A stretch of DNA of 64,000 nt from NCBI GenBank assembly GCA_942491415.1, contig CALOAD010000014.1, positions 496,001-560,000 of the forward strand. Direction: 5' to 3'. Position numbers and translations under genes: made by a program. The DNA comes from CALOAD01 sp942491415 (lineage in GTDB: Bacteria; Cyanobacteriota; Vampirovibrionia; Gastranaerophilales; CALOAD01). A model generated the notes under the pieces. That model saw only the letters and a program-made list of their open reading frames with translations. It was not told where the DNA came from and made no database searches. Shown here piece by piece: positions 1 to 8,297 of this stretch (position 1 is the first letter of the stretch; each line of letters opens with the position of its first letter).

Positions 1-2
1 CC

Positions 3-218
3 GTATTAACAATCAGTCCCCATAAAAATTCTTCAAATATAAACAAAATAGGTAGTGATATTGCGCAAAAGTACGATATAGAATTTTTAGAAGAAAATTT
101 TAAGAAAAATGACGGATTTAAAAAAAGTCTTGAATTATCCAAGAAATATGAGCTTTTTAGACAAAACTATTGCGGTTGTATTTATAGCATAAGAGACAAT
201 TCTAGACAGTTAAGCTAA
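3..218 (+). CDS. queH: Epoxyqueuosine reductase QueH, C-terminal part (cut by window edge)
   Basis: The reading frame is open from the window edge and stops at 216-218, giving the last 71 residues. They contain ISPHKNS near the start, then a GFKKSLELSKKYELFRQ stretch followed by NYCGC, which matches the C-terminal signature of QueH (formerly DUF208). QueH reduces epoxyqueuosine to queuosine in tRNA, using clustered cysteines that bind an iron-sulfur cluster and a second metal; the YCGC motif seen here supplies two of them. The start and N-terminal cysteines lie outside the window. There is no terminator hairpin before the next gene, 111 bases on. Family assignment rests on motif memory and is fairly firm. 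Confidence 0.8.
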   Translation, partial: VLTISPHKNSSNINKIGSDIAQKYDIEFLEENFKKNDGFKKSLELSKKYELFRQNYCGCIYSIRDNSRQLS

Positions 219-277
219 ACCCCTCGGCTAATACTGATCTGTCTTAAAAAGAGTAAAATTATACTTGTATATATTTA

Positions 278-294
278 TTGAATAGAATATTCAA
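278..294. promoter_or_regulatory. Inverted repeat, possible operator
   Basis: A 17-base inverted repeat with 7-bp arms (TTGAATA / TATTCAA around GAA) lies 35 bases upstream of the ATG at 330, in the only sizeable gap before the two-gene dehydratase-activase cluster. Its position would suit an operator near a promoter, but no cognate regulator is identifiable. Confidence 0.3.
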
Positions 295-329
295 CGATAG
301 ATGAGGCAGTTAAAAGTCTTGGGAGTAAA

Positions 330-1448
330 ATGAAACCTGATGTTGAAAAACGAGTGGCTTTTCCACAAATGGGAAATGCTACAATAGCCATAAAATCAGC
401 ATTTGAGGCAATGGGAGCTGAGGTGATAATACCTGCGAGCACTAATAAACAGACTTTAACTTTAGGAACAAGACATAGCTGTGAAACTGTTTGTATGCCT
501 TATAAATTGAACCTTGGGAATTACATTCAAGCACTTGAAGCCGGAGCTAATGTTCTTGTTATGTTTCAAGCCCCGGGAACTTGTAGACTTGGTAATTATG
601 CATCAATGGCTGAGGCAAAATTGCGAGAGCTGGGCTATGATTTTGAAATGATTGTATTTGATATGTACAAAGGTAAGCTCAAAGAGCTTGCTACTAAATT
701 TTCTCGTGCAAGCGGTAATAAAAGTGTATTAAAAGCTTTAAAGGGTTTAAGACTCGCTTTATGCAAGTTTAATACGCTCGACAAAATTGAAAACAAGCTT
801 TTTTATACGAGACCACGTGAATTAAAGGAAGGTATTTCTGAAAAAATTTATAACAGGGCTAAATATTTGATTAATCAATCTAAAAGCGTTAGTGAGGCAA
901 AAGAAGTTACGCGATATATGCTTAAAGAATTTGAAAAAGTTGAGATTGATAAAACAAAAAATGTTTTAAAAGTCTATTTAACGGGCGAATTTTTTGTATT
1001 ATTAGACCCTTTTTCAAATATGGAAATAGAAAAAGAACTGGGTAATTTGGGAGTAGAGGTTCAAAGGCAAGTTATGATGTCAGATTGGACTAATAATGTT
1101 TTGATTCCTAAATGGATTTATGATGTTGAATCTCATAGAGATAGGTCTGTAAGAGAAGCAAAAGATTACTTGAAACGACCTATAGGTGGTGATTGTATAG
1201 AATCAATCGGCGATGCGGTACATGCTTCGCACTCAGATATTGATGGAGTGATTCATATAGGACCCTTTAATTGTATTCCCGAAATCGTGAGTCAGTGTAT
1301 ACTTCCACACGTAAGTAAACAAGAAAATATTCCTGTGTTATCATTAATAATGGATGAACATACAGGTAAAGCTGGGTTTGTTACAAGGCTGGAAGCTTTT
1401 GTTGACTTAATAGAAAGACGTAAAAAAGCACAAAAAGCAATAATATAA
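330..1448 (+). CDS. Acyl-CoA dehydratase activase-related protein (DUF2229/HgdB-like)
   Basis: This 372-residue cytoplasmic protein belongs to the group related to 2-hydroxyacyl-CoA dehydratase components and their activases. Visible landmarks are FPQMGN near residue 12, a cysteine-containing SCETVCMPYK segment near residue 50, PGTCR near residue 83, GPFNCIPE near 310 and a terminal DEHTGKAGFVTRLEAF block. The Cys pattern is of the kind that holds an iron-sulfur cluster in this superfamily; that function is inferred. The ATG is preceded by GGGAG at good spacing. The next gene, 22 bases on, is a shorter relative with the same terminal block, so the two likely form a heteromeric pair. No dehydratase subunits or ASKHA-type activase lie in the window, so the substrate is unknown. 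Confidence 0.75.
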   Translation: MKPDVEKRVAFPQMGNATIAIKSAFEAMGAEVIIPASTNKQTLTLGTRHSCETVCMPYKLNLGNYIQALEAGANVLVMFQAPGTCRLGNYASMAEAKLRELGYDFEMIVFDMYKGKLKELATKFSRASGNKSVLKALKGLRLALCKFNTLDKIENKLFYTRPRELKEGISEKIYNRAKYLINQSKSVSEAKEVTRYMLKEFEKVEIDKTKNVLKVYLTGEFFVLLDPFSNMEIEKELGNLGVEVQRQVMMSDWTNNVLIPKWIYDVESHRDRSVREAKDYLKRPIGGDCIESIGDAVHASHSDIDGVIHIGPFNCIPEIVSQCILPHVSKQENIPVLSLIMDEHTGKAGFVTRLEAFVDLIERRKKAQKAII

Positions 1449-1470
1449 ACTTTAAGGAGGCATCAAGGTA

Positions 1471-2523
1471 ATGAAAATAGGTATACCAAGAGCACTAGGC
1501 TATTATAATTATTATCCATTCTGGCATGGTTTTTTTAACTACTTCGGAATAGAAGTGGTAATATCAGATCCTACAACCAAAAGCACTATTTCAAAAGGTA
1601 GTTCTTTGGTAGTATCAGAAACTTGCCTTCCTGTTAAAGTTTATATAGGTCATGTTTTAAACCTTTTAGAAAAAGGGATTGATGTAATTTATGCTCCCAG
1701 TATTCAGTCTATAGATTTTAAAATATATAATTGCTCAAAATTGAGAGGGTTACCTGATCTTGTTCGTAATGTAGTTAAAAGAAATTTTCTTTTAATAGAG
1801 CCTACTTTGGATAAGTCTGATAAAAAACAAGGATTTTATCAATATCTTTTTGAATCGGTTGCTCCTTTGGGTCTTACAGATAAAAAACTTATAAAAAAAG
1901 CTTCCAAAGCCGGTTGGGAATGTCAAAATAACTTCAATTTGATGACAAGATCCGGCATTGACTATAAAACAGCTGTAAGAAATGCTATAAAAGGAAAAAT
2001 CGTTCTTGATAAAAAACAAAAGGAACACGCCACAAAAGTAGCTGTGTTATCTCATGGTTATAATCTTCACGATGATAGAGTCTCCATGAGGGTTTTAAAT
2101 AAACTTGATAAGCTTGGAATTCAAGCTGTTACTGCAGATAATCTTTCAATTAAGCAAATGAAACAAGGTATAGATAATCTTGAAACCACCTTATATTGGG
2201 CTAATGAACATGAAATAACAGGAGCTGCCGGTCATTATATGAAAAATGATCAGATTGATGGCTTGATAACAATAACAGCATTTGGTTGCGGTCCTGATTC
2301 TTTAATGATAGAGCGTATCACAAGGTTTGCTAAAAGATTTAAAAAGCCTTTATTGAATTTGACAATAGATGAACATACAGGAGAGGCTGGTTTTATTACA
2401 AGACTGGAAGCTTTTACCGATATGTTGCATAGGAAAAAACGTGCGAATATTGTTGAATCTTTAAATAAGCAGGTTCATCTCGAAGAAAAAGAAAATCAGA
2501 CTCAAGAAATACCCGTACCTTAA
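1471..2523 (+). CDS. Acyl-CoA dehydratase activase-related protein, second paralogue (DUF2229)
   Basis: The 350-residue product starts MKIGIPRALGYYNYYPFW, typical of DUF2229 proteins linked to CoA-substrate-specific enzyme activases. Cysteines occur at SETCLPVKVY (near residue 52), IYNCSKLRG and TAFGCGPDS (near residue 270), and the C-terminal DEHTGEAGFITRLEAF block repeats that of the upstream gene. The conserved cysteines suggest a shared metal cluster. A strong AAGGAGG ribosome-binding site precedes the ATG. The gene is cotranscribed with its neighbour by spacing. It could be an electron-transfer or maturation factor for a radical-type dehydratase or another reductase; the sequence alone does not decide this. 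Confidence 0.75.
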   Translation: MKIGIPRALGYYNYYPFWHGFFNYFGIEVVISDPTTKSTISKGSSLVVSETCLPVKVYIGHVLNLLEKGIDVIYAPSIQSIDFKIYNCSKLRGLPDLVRNVVKRNFLLIEPTLDKSDKKQGFYQYLFESVAPLGLTDKKLIKKASKAGWECQNNFNLMTRSGIDYKTAVRNAIKGKIVLDKKQKEHATKVAVLSHGYNLHDDRVSMRVLNKLDKLGIQAVTADNLSIKQMKQGIDNLETTLYWANEHEITGAAGHYMKNDQIDGLITITAFGCGPDSLMIERITRFAKRFKKPLLNLTIDEHTGEAGFITRLEAFTDMLHRKKRANIVESLNKQVHLEEKENQTQEIPVP

Positions 2524-2673
2524 AGGCGTTTTGAGCTTTAGGGCTTTTTTTATAATTGACCATGTAAAAAGTAGTTAAAGTAAATTGTTCTTTATTAATG
2601 CTGTTGAAAAATAAACATATAATGTATAATATTAATATGTCTCACTGTATTTTAGTACTGATAAGGGCTTAAA

Positions 2674-3135
2674 ATGGAGAATTTTCAAGTAGTTATAGAT
2701 AGATATAAAGCAAAACTTGATGCTACAAAAATTATACAGGTTCAAAACAGTGAAATTGTTGAAGAACTCACTAAAAAAGCTTTTAATGACGAATTTGCAG
2801 GTTTGTTTTATGAACTTGCCGAACGTATTAATAAAGAAGTTGGCGCTAAAGTTTTATCATATATTATTGAGACAAAAGATAGGTTTGTATTGCAAGGGCA
2901 GCATCATAGAATATTTTTTCAAAAAGGAAAAACAGAAGTATATGATAAAATTGCAACTGTAAATATAGTTCCAATCTATATTTGGAAAGGTGTTACCAAG
3001 CATTTAGGTCCTATAACTATAGTTATTAATTCTGAAACCCGTGAAATCAAGTGGGATATAATATCAGGATGCATTGAAGATTATGCAATAAAAATTTTTA
3101 ATAATCTTATTGATGATAAAGATTTTTCCATGTAA
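2674..3135 (+). CDS. Hypothetical protein, 153 aa
   Basis: I do not recognise this family. It is a soluble-looking protein with no signal peptide or membrane segment. The N-terminal half (to about residue 60) is charged and probably helical; the C-terminal half has alternating hydrophobic segments (KVLSYIIE, RFVLQGQHHRIFF, ATVNIVPIYIW, ITIVINSETREIKWDII) that read as a small beta-sheet domain. It sits 45 bases before the HerA-like gene on the same strand and is probably cotranscribed with it. Codon use resembles neighbouring genes, so I take it as real. Confidence 0.6.
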   Translation: MENFQVVIDRYKAKLDATKIIQVQNSEIVEELTKKAFNDEFAGLFYELAERINKEVGAKVLSYIIETKDRFVLQGQHHRIFFQKGKTEVYDKIATVNIVPIYIWKGVTKHLGPITIVINSETREIKWDIISGCIEDYAIKIFNNLIDDKDFSM

Positions 3136-3180
3136 TAATTAGAAGAAACGAATAGGCTATTAAAGATAAGAGAAGTTTAC

Positions 3181-5031
3181 ATGCAAATAATCGCTGTTGA
3201 TTCAAGTACATTGCAATTTACATACAATTTCACAGAAAAAAGTCTGTGTATTGGTGATTATATAAAAATTCAGGGTATAAATGCTGAAACTTTTATAGCA
3301 CAGGTTATTCAGCTTGCTTCTGATCAGAATAGTGCGCCAAATAACTTGGGAGTCGCTAAGATTCTTTTTTCAGTTTTTGAAAACAATGATTGGGCAAGAT
3401 GGAGTGGTAATATACCTACCGTCGGTGTTGCAGCTGTTAAGGTTGATGTTAATGAAGTTCTATCAAATTTAAACTTTTCCAGCCAAAACAAAAATATTTC
3501 TTTAGGTTTTTTAAATCAATATAATCAGCCTCTAAGCTTAAACAAGAAAGATTTCAAGGTTCCGACTTTAATATTTTCTGATGATAATAAGGAAATATTG
3601 CAAATAAACCTAAAACTGGCAGAATCTTTGAGTAAAACAGGTTCAATCGTTGTTATTTTTGATCTTAACGGACAGTATTTGAATAAAATTGAAGCTCCCG
3701 TTATAGTTGCAGGAAAAGACTTGCATTTGCCACTTAATGTTAAAGGTATTGACAGTATTTATAATAAAGGTTTAAAACAAGCGTCGGCAGAGTCAAGGGC
3801 TGTTATTGAAGATATCTTTCTTGAAGTTCAAAATTATATAAAGACTTGCAAAGAAGGTTTTTTGCCATTTGAAAGTTTTAAAAGTGTTGTTGATGCTCAA
3901 TATGAGCAATCTAAAATGGTAGAACTTGTTTTACTTAAAAACCAACTATTAAAATTCCAACAAGAAAGTATTTTTGCACAAAAAGCCGATGATTTTACAA
4001 TTTTAGATGATGTTGTTTTAAATAATAACCTTGTTATTGTTGATCTGTCTAATATTTCAGAACAATGGCATAAAGACTTTATTGAATTTGTATATGATTT
4101 TCAATCTACAAATTCTAACGATATGTTTTTATTTTTCGAGGGAAAAAATAATAATCTTGATAAAAAATTGATTAATAAAATTTATGTCGATGGTTATAAT
4201 TCGGGCATAAAGTCAATAATTTCTTATAACTATAATGTCCCTCCTGCTCAGGTTACAATGTCATTTGGACAAAATTTCTTTTTGTTTGCACCCGTTAACG
4301 CTACTGAAAAATTTGCAACATTTGCAAGTATGTTTCCAATGATGCAAAAATCTGATTTCATTGCGTATGGTGCAATAACCAATCATCTCCCTTTGCTTGT
4401 CGGTTTTGATAATTCGCTTGTTCAAACTCCTGTGGAGCAAGAATTTGAGCCCGAGATGAATGAAGATATTATAGAAGATGAAGTGATTTCTGAAGAACCT
4501 TTTGTTGTTTTTGAGGGGACTCAAGAAGATGAAGATCAAGATGATGCTATTGGCATTGCTTCTTTTGAATCTGAAAATGAAGAAATCGTCGAATATAGCG
4601 AAGAAGATGATTTTGATCTTTCTGAAATGGATTTAGAAGTTGTTCCTGCCCATAATCAACCTGCACAATCTCCAATGCATCAAGATCCTGTAAAGGATGA
4701 AATATCAAATGAGGTAGAGTCTTTATATACTTCTACACCGGGGAATGTTAAAGTTCAAGATTCTTTTGTAGAACAAAATATACCTTCTTCCGGATTTGTC
4801 AATGATCATTCTAACAATGAAATACCTATATTTACAGTTGATCAAGAACAAGAAGGACCCGCCTCTAAAGTGGCTTTTGAAGAAGGTGATATGGTCTCTC
4901 ACCAAAAATACGGCACCGGCACAGTGAAAAAAATTATTGGATATGGAAACAAAAAACTTTGCAGTATCCAATTTGACGGTATAGGTCGAAGACTTTTAGA
5001 TCCTGAATTAGCAGTGATAGAAAAGTTATAA
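3181..5031 (+). CDS. HerA-like protein with degenerate ATPase core and PcrA/UvrD-type Tudor tail
   Basis: This 616-residue protein has three parts. Residues 1-95 read as a small beta-barrel resembling the HAS-barrel of HerA-type ATPases. Residues 110-420 look like a RecA-like core, with a Walker-B-like strand NNLVIVDLSN near residue 283, but no GxxxxGK[ST] P-loop is visible, so ATP hydrolysis is doubtful. Residues 420-560 are an acidic, low-complexity linker rich in Glu and Asp. Residues 564-616 (GDMVSHQKYGTGTVKKI then IQFDGIGRRLLDPE) match the Tudor-like tail of PcrA/UvrD helicases, a module that contacts RNA polymerase. The combination suggests a DNA- or polymerase-associated factor. The tail assignment is firm, the HerA-like core is inference. 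It ends before a strong bidirectional terminator. Confidence 0.6.
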   Translation: MQIIAVDSSTLQFTYNFTEKSLCIGDYIKIQGINAETFIAQVIQLASDQNSAPNNLGVAKILFSVFENNDWARWSGNIPTVGVAAVKVDVNEVLSNLNFSSQNKNISLGFLNQYNQPLSLNKKDFKVPTLIFSDDNKEILQINLKLAESLSKTGSIVVIFDLNGQYLNKIEAPVIVAGKDLHLPLNVKGIDSIYNKGLKQASAESRAVIEDIFLEVQNYIKTCKEGFLPFESFKSVVDAQYEQSKMVELVLLKNQLLKFQQESIFAQKADDFTILDDVVLNNNLVIVDLSNISEQWHKDFIEFVYDFQSTNSNDMFLFFEGKNNNLDKKLINKIYVDGYNSGIKSIISYNYNVPPAQVTMSFGQNFFLFAPVNATEKFATFASMFPMMQKSDFIAYGAITNHLPLLVGFDNSLVQTPVEQEFEPEMNEDIIEDEVISEEPFVVFEGTQEDEDQDDAIGIASFESENEEIVEYSEEDDFDLSEMDLEVVPAHNQPAQSPMHQDPVKDEISNEVESLYTSTPGNVKVQDSFVEQNIPSSGFVNDHSNNEIPIFTVDQEQEGPASKVAFEEGDMVSHQKYGTGTVKKIIGYGNKKLCSIQFDGIGRRLLDPELAVIEKL

Positions 5032-5046
5032 TAAGAAAGAATTTAA

Positions 5047-5073
5047 AAAAAGCGAGCTCTAAAGCTCGCTTTT
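5047..5073. terminator. Bidirectional intrinsic terminator
   Basis: AGCGAGCT (5051-5058) pairs with AGCTCGCT (5063-5070) around a CTAA loop. The stem is flanked by A-runs on the left and T-runs on the right, so it can end transcription from both convergent genes, the HerA-like gene (+) and the FAS1 gene (-). Confidence 0.85.
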
Positions 5074-5092
5074 GATTGATGTCTCGCAGTTC

Positions 5093-5650
5093 TTATGAGT
5101 AAGGTTCAAGGACGTTGTCTATAATGTGGATAGTTCCTGTTTCAGTATTTACATTTGGCGCTATAATACAAGCATTTCCGATTTTTAGCCTGTCACAACA
5201 TTTGGTAACGCAATGATCACAACAATTTAGGTTTGTGACTTGTTCTTGTTCACATAAACATTGAGCGCTCATATCACCTTCCGTCATATGTGAGAGAACA
5301 AATTTTACCAATTGATCTTTGTTTTCCTTTTTTTCAAGGCATTGAAGTCTGCCTTGATCCATTCGGTCAAAAGCTTCGTTAGTTGGAGCAAATACAGTGT
5401 AATTACCTTTATCAACTTTTTCTCTTAGTCCGGCTTTTTTTATAAGTTTTTCAAATTTACTGAGTTTTCTTTCTTTTTTAATTACGCCAAAGTTAGTTCT
5501 TTTTTGAGATTTGTCATAATTAACAGTCCCTGCTGTTTTGTGTATGATTTGACAAGATTCACAAGGGTTACAAGGGCAAGCAGCCAATGCGGGTAGTGTG
5601 CTTGCAGCTATTATGGCAGATAAGGCAAAACCAAACAATTGTTTATTCAT
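5093..5650 (-). CDS. Secreted Cys-rich fasciclin (FAS1) domain protein
   Basis: The 185-residue product has a clear signal peptide (about residues 1-23, ending PALA) and one FAS1 domain. The fold is marked by FEKLIKKAGL, NYTVFAPTNEAF and the closing GTIHIIDNVLEP. FAS1 domains are extracellular adhesion or ligand-binding modules. Unusual for the family, the mature N terminus is Cys-rich (ACPCNPCESC) and a second Cys cluster (QCLC, NCCDHC, KCC) is inserted between the FAS1 motifs, suggesting disulfide cross-linking or metal binding outside the cytoplasm. AGGAGG lies five bases before the ATG, indicating strong translation. It is a single-gene unit, divergent from the phosphohexomutase gene. Confidence 0.85.
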   Translation of the reverse strand: MNKQLFGFALSAIIAASTLPALAACPCNPCESCQIIHKTAGTVNYDKSQKRTNFGVIKKERKLSKFEKLIKKAGLREKVDKGNYTVFAPTNEAFDRMDQGRLQCLEKKENKDQLVKFVLSHMTEGDMSAQCLCEQEQVTNLNCCDHCVTKCCDRLKIGNACIIAPNVNTETGTIHIIDNVLEPYS

Positions 5651-5886
5651 GACGCCTCCTGTAAGTGTTAGTTAATTTATTTTTCAATTATCACTAATTG
5701 TCCTATTGATTTAATTCGACAAAGCTACAATATTTATCGCCTGTTTATTGCTCAAGTGGGTAATGCAAATATTCCAATAGCATAAAAAATATTCACATAA
5801 AGCTCTAATTTATTGACTATTAACTATCTAAATATTATTCTTAAAACTAATGTTTTAGTGTAATAAAAAAAGACAGGAATTTTGTA

Positions 5887-8190
5887 ATGACAGACTTGAA
5901 GAACTTAAACTATGCGGGGAAAATACCATCTTGCGATCTTGAAAAAAGCCTTTTTGAAACGATTAGCGAAAAAACACCGGATTATATCAAAAATAAAAAT
6001 TTGATAGATCTTAATAATAAAGGTGAAATGGTTTTTATTCTTAAAAAAGAACATTTAGAAAAATATGATGCGAATCAAAATCCTGAAGGTTTAGGTCTTC
6101 AAGAATGGTTTGAAAATTATGAAAAAGAGGCAAAAGTATCAACCGCAGGAATTAGAGGACCTCAGAATATTCTTTGGCCTTGGGATACAAGATTCCCTAT
6201 TAATGTCGTTGGCATAATGCTTGCAACTGCTGCTAAAGCTCTTGTTGCAAAAGAAAAATATCCCACTTCAGAGCTTCATAAAATAGCAGCGTCTGAAGTT
6301 AGATATAATTCAGACTCGTATTTATCTTTGATTGCAAGAATACAGGCTGCTTTAGGGGTTAAAACACACGTACCTGTTGAAAGAAAAACTATTCCTATTT
6401 GGCTGGCTTCTTTCTTGGCTTTTAAATTAGATCTTTTAGGTGGTGAATATATTACTTCAAGTCACGGTATTAGTGTTAAAAACGCTACAAAAGATCTTAA
6501 TGATCAAGGTAGTCAATACTTGCCTGAAGAATCAATGGAATTTGTTGATAAAATTAAAGAAATATTTGCGACTACAAGACAAAACGGTAAATATGAGATT
6601 AAAATAGCATCAGAGAAGAATCCGTTTGTAGATGAAAAACTTATGGAAACTTTAAATAACGGTGTTGATCTGTATGTTGAATACCTTAAAAATGGTGTAG
6701 CGACAGATGCTAACATTGATTTAATTAAAAATATTAATAATAAAGTTATTATTGAAAATGTTGGAGGATGTGCGTACGAAACACTTAGTAAGGTTTTGGC
6801 TCAACTTCAAGTCGAAAAAAGTTTTGAGTGGTTCAATACAGAAGAAACTCCGTTTTTCCATTCAATAGGAAAAAGTGATGTAGATCCTAAAGGTAATAAA
6901 TGCTTCTATGATTGGTCTGTGGATGCTGCTGTTATGGTCAAAGATAAAGATGGTAATGTAAGTATGCCTGTCATTGAATCTTTGCATTATGATAAAAAAC
7001 TAGCAAATAAACCGGCTGGAACTGTTGTTTTGATTACAGATCCTGATCATGACAGGTTGAGTTTAACTCAGGTTGAAAGCGTGGAAAGAATACCTTTCCT
7101 TAAAGAAATCGGCGTAGATTATGTGAAACTTGATGATAAAAAGATTTTAACTGTATATACACCAAATCAAGGCTTTTTGTTGATAATGGATTTTTGGGCA
7201 AAACAGCTTAAAGCAAAAGGTCAATGGGATAATCACCCCAGGTTTATGATTAAAACAACTGCTTCAGCTATGTCTTGGGATGAATGGGCTGAGAAAAACA
7301 ATGTAAAAGTTGTTAATGTACCTGTTGGGTTTAAAGAAATTGCCAATGTAATGAAAAAAGTTGAAATGCAAATTAAGCAAAATCCAGAAAAAGAGGTTGT
7401 TGTAAAAGATATTTATGACAATGAAATTAATTTGGGAGTTCAACCAAGGCTTATTTTTGGCGGTGAAGAATCAGGTGGAATGATTATAGGACCTGAAAAA
7501 CTTATTGAAAGTAAAGCCGGAAGACTAGCTGTAGCTATGAGAGAAAAAAGTGCCACAGAAGCGATAGTTATTGCTGCTGCTCTGGTTGCTGACCTTGAAA
7601 AAGCAAACAAATTTATGTCGGACAATTTATTTGATGTATTTAAGTCAAATGAAATTGTCGGAAAGTTTGATGTGAGGGAAGATATAGCTTACTACAACGA
7701 AAGTGAACCTGACATTGAAAAACTGAAAATTGCTAAAAAAGACGGCGAAGCACTGAGAACTAAAAATGATATTTTCTATTTGACGTTAGCAATGGCTAAA
7801 AGAGACGGTATTGTTAGTTTTGATCAAGTTAAGGAAATTTTTCAAAATACATTTAAAGAATTAAATTTTGATAATTTGAATGATATTAAATTCGTAGGAG
7901 ACGGTACTTTCCTTGATTTTGAGGATAAATATATTGAAATAAGACCATCGGGAACGGATGCAAAAACAAAAGCCTACGGTGCCGGTGATAATAAAGCTAA
8001 TTTACTCGAATTTGCAAGAGCTTTAGGTAATTATTCAGGCGAAAGAACGCCTAAATATTTGGAGTTAATAAGCGAAGAATATTATCAAAATTCAAAAGAT
8101 CATTCGCTTGATGTTTATTTAAAATGGGCTAATGAAGGAGCTTCAACTGATAAGTTTGAAATTCCCGATTATTCTAAAACTTTAGCTTAG
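5887..8190 (+). CDS. Phosphoglucomutase/phosphomannomutase family protein (alpha-D-phosphohexomutase)
   Basis: All four signature elements of the phosphohexomutase superfamily occur in order: STAGIRG (85-91), the catalytic-serine loop TSSHGIS (190-196), the metal loop DPDHDR (385-390, three Asp kept), the sugar-binding GGEESGG (525-531) and the phosphate-binding RPSGTDAKTK (686-695). The enzyme should interconvert hexose 1- and 6-phosphates in the cytoplasm. It is long for the family (767 residues against about 450-600), with a roughly 60-residue N-terminal extension and larger spacers. The catalytic and metal loops differ from the common TASHNP and DGDGDR, so the exact substrate is uncertain. 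The polyglucan genes near 18.7-22 kb give it plausible metabolic context. Confidence 0.85.
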   Translation: MTDLKNLNYAGKIPSCDLEKSLFETISEKTPDYIKNKNLIDLNNKGEMVFILKKEHLEKYDANQNPEGLGLQEWFENYEKEAKVSTAGIRGPQNILWPWDTRFPINVVGIMLATAAKALVAKEKYPTSELHKIAASEVRYNSDSYLSLIARIQAALGVKTHVPVERKTIPIWLASFLAFKLDLLGGEYITSSHGISVKNATKDLNDQGSQYLPEESMEFVDKIKEIFATTRQNGKYEIKIASEKNPFVDEKLMETLNNGVDLYVEYLKNGVATDANIDLIKNINNKVIIENVGGCAYETLSKVLAQLQVEKSFEWFNTEETPFFHSIGKSDVDPKGNKCFYDWSVDAAVMVKDKDGNVSMPVIESLHYDKKLANKPAGTVVLITDPDHDRLSLTQVESVERIPFLKEIGVDYVKLDDKKILTVYTPNQGFLLIMDFWAKQLKAKGQWDNHPRFMIKTTASAMSWDEWAEKNNVKVVNVPVGFKEIANVMKKVEMQIKQNPEKEVVVKDIYDNEINLGVQPRLIFGGEESGGMIIGPEKLIESKAGRLAVAMREKSATEAIVIAAALVADLEKANKFMSDNLFDVFKSNEIVGKFDVREDIAYYNESEPDIEKLKIAKKDGEALRTKNDIFYLTLAMAKRDGIVSFDQVKEIFQNTFKELNFDNLNDIKFVGDGTFLDFEDKYIEIRPSGTDAKTKAYGAGDNKANLLEFARALGNYSGERTPKYLELISEEYYQNSKDHSLDVYLKWANEGASTDKFEIPDYSKTLA

Positions 8191-8208
8191 ATAATTTTGA
8201 ATAATAGC

Positions 8209-8246
8209 AAAAAGAGGCTCTAATCAAAGATTAAAAGCCTCTTTTT
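8209..8246. terminator. Bidirectional intrinsic terminator
   Basis: AAAAAGAGGCT (8209-8219) pairs with AGCCTCTTTTT (8236-8246). An inner TAATC/GATTA pairing closes the loop. A-runs and T-runs flank the stem, fitting both the phosphohexomutase gene (+) and mtnA (-), which converge here. Confidence 0.85.
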
Positions 8247-8297
8247 GTGTTGTGTTTTGTTTAAAAAACTTCCCAAAAACATCTTACATAAGACTTT

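Noticed and set aside
2522..2551. Possible terminator after the second activase-related gene
   Set aside because: There is a T-run, but only three to four base pairs can form before it, so support is too weak.
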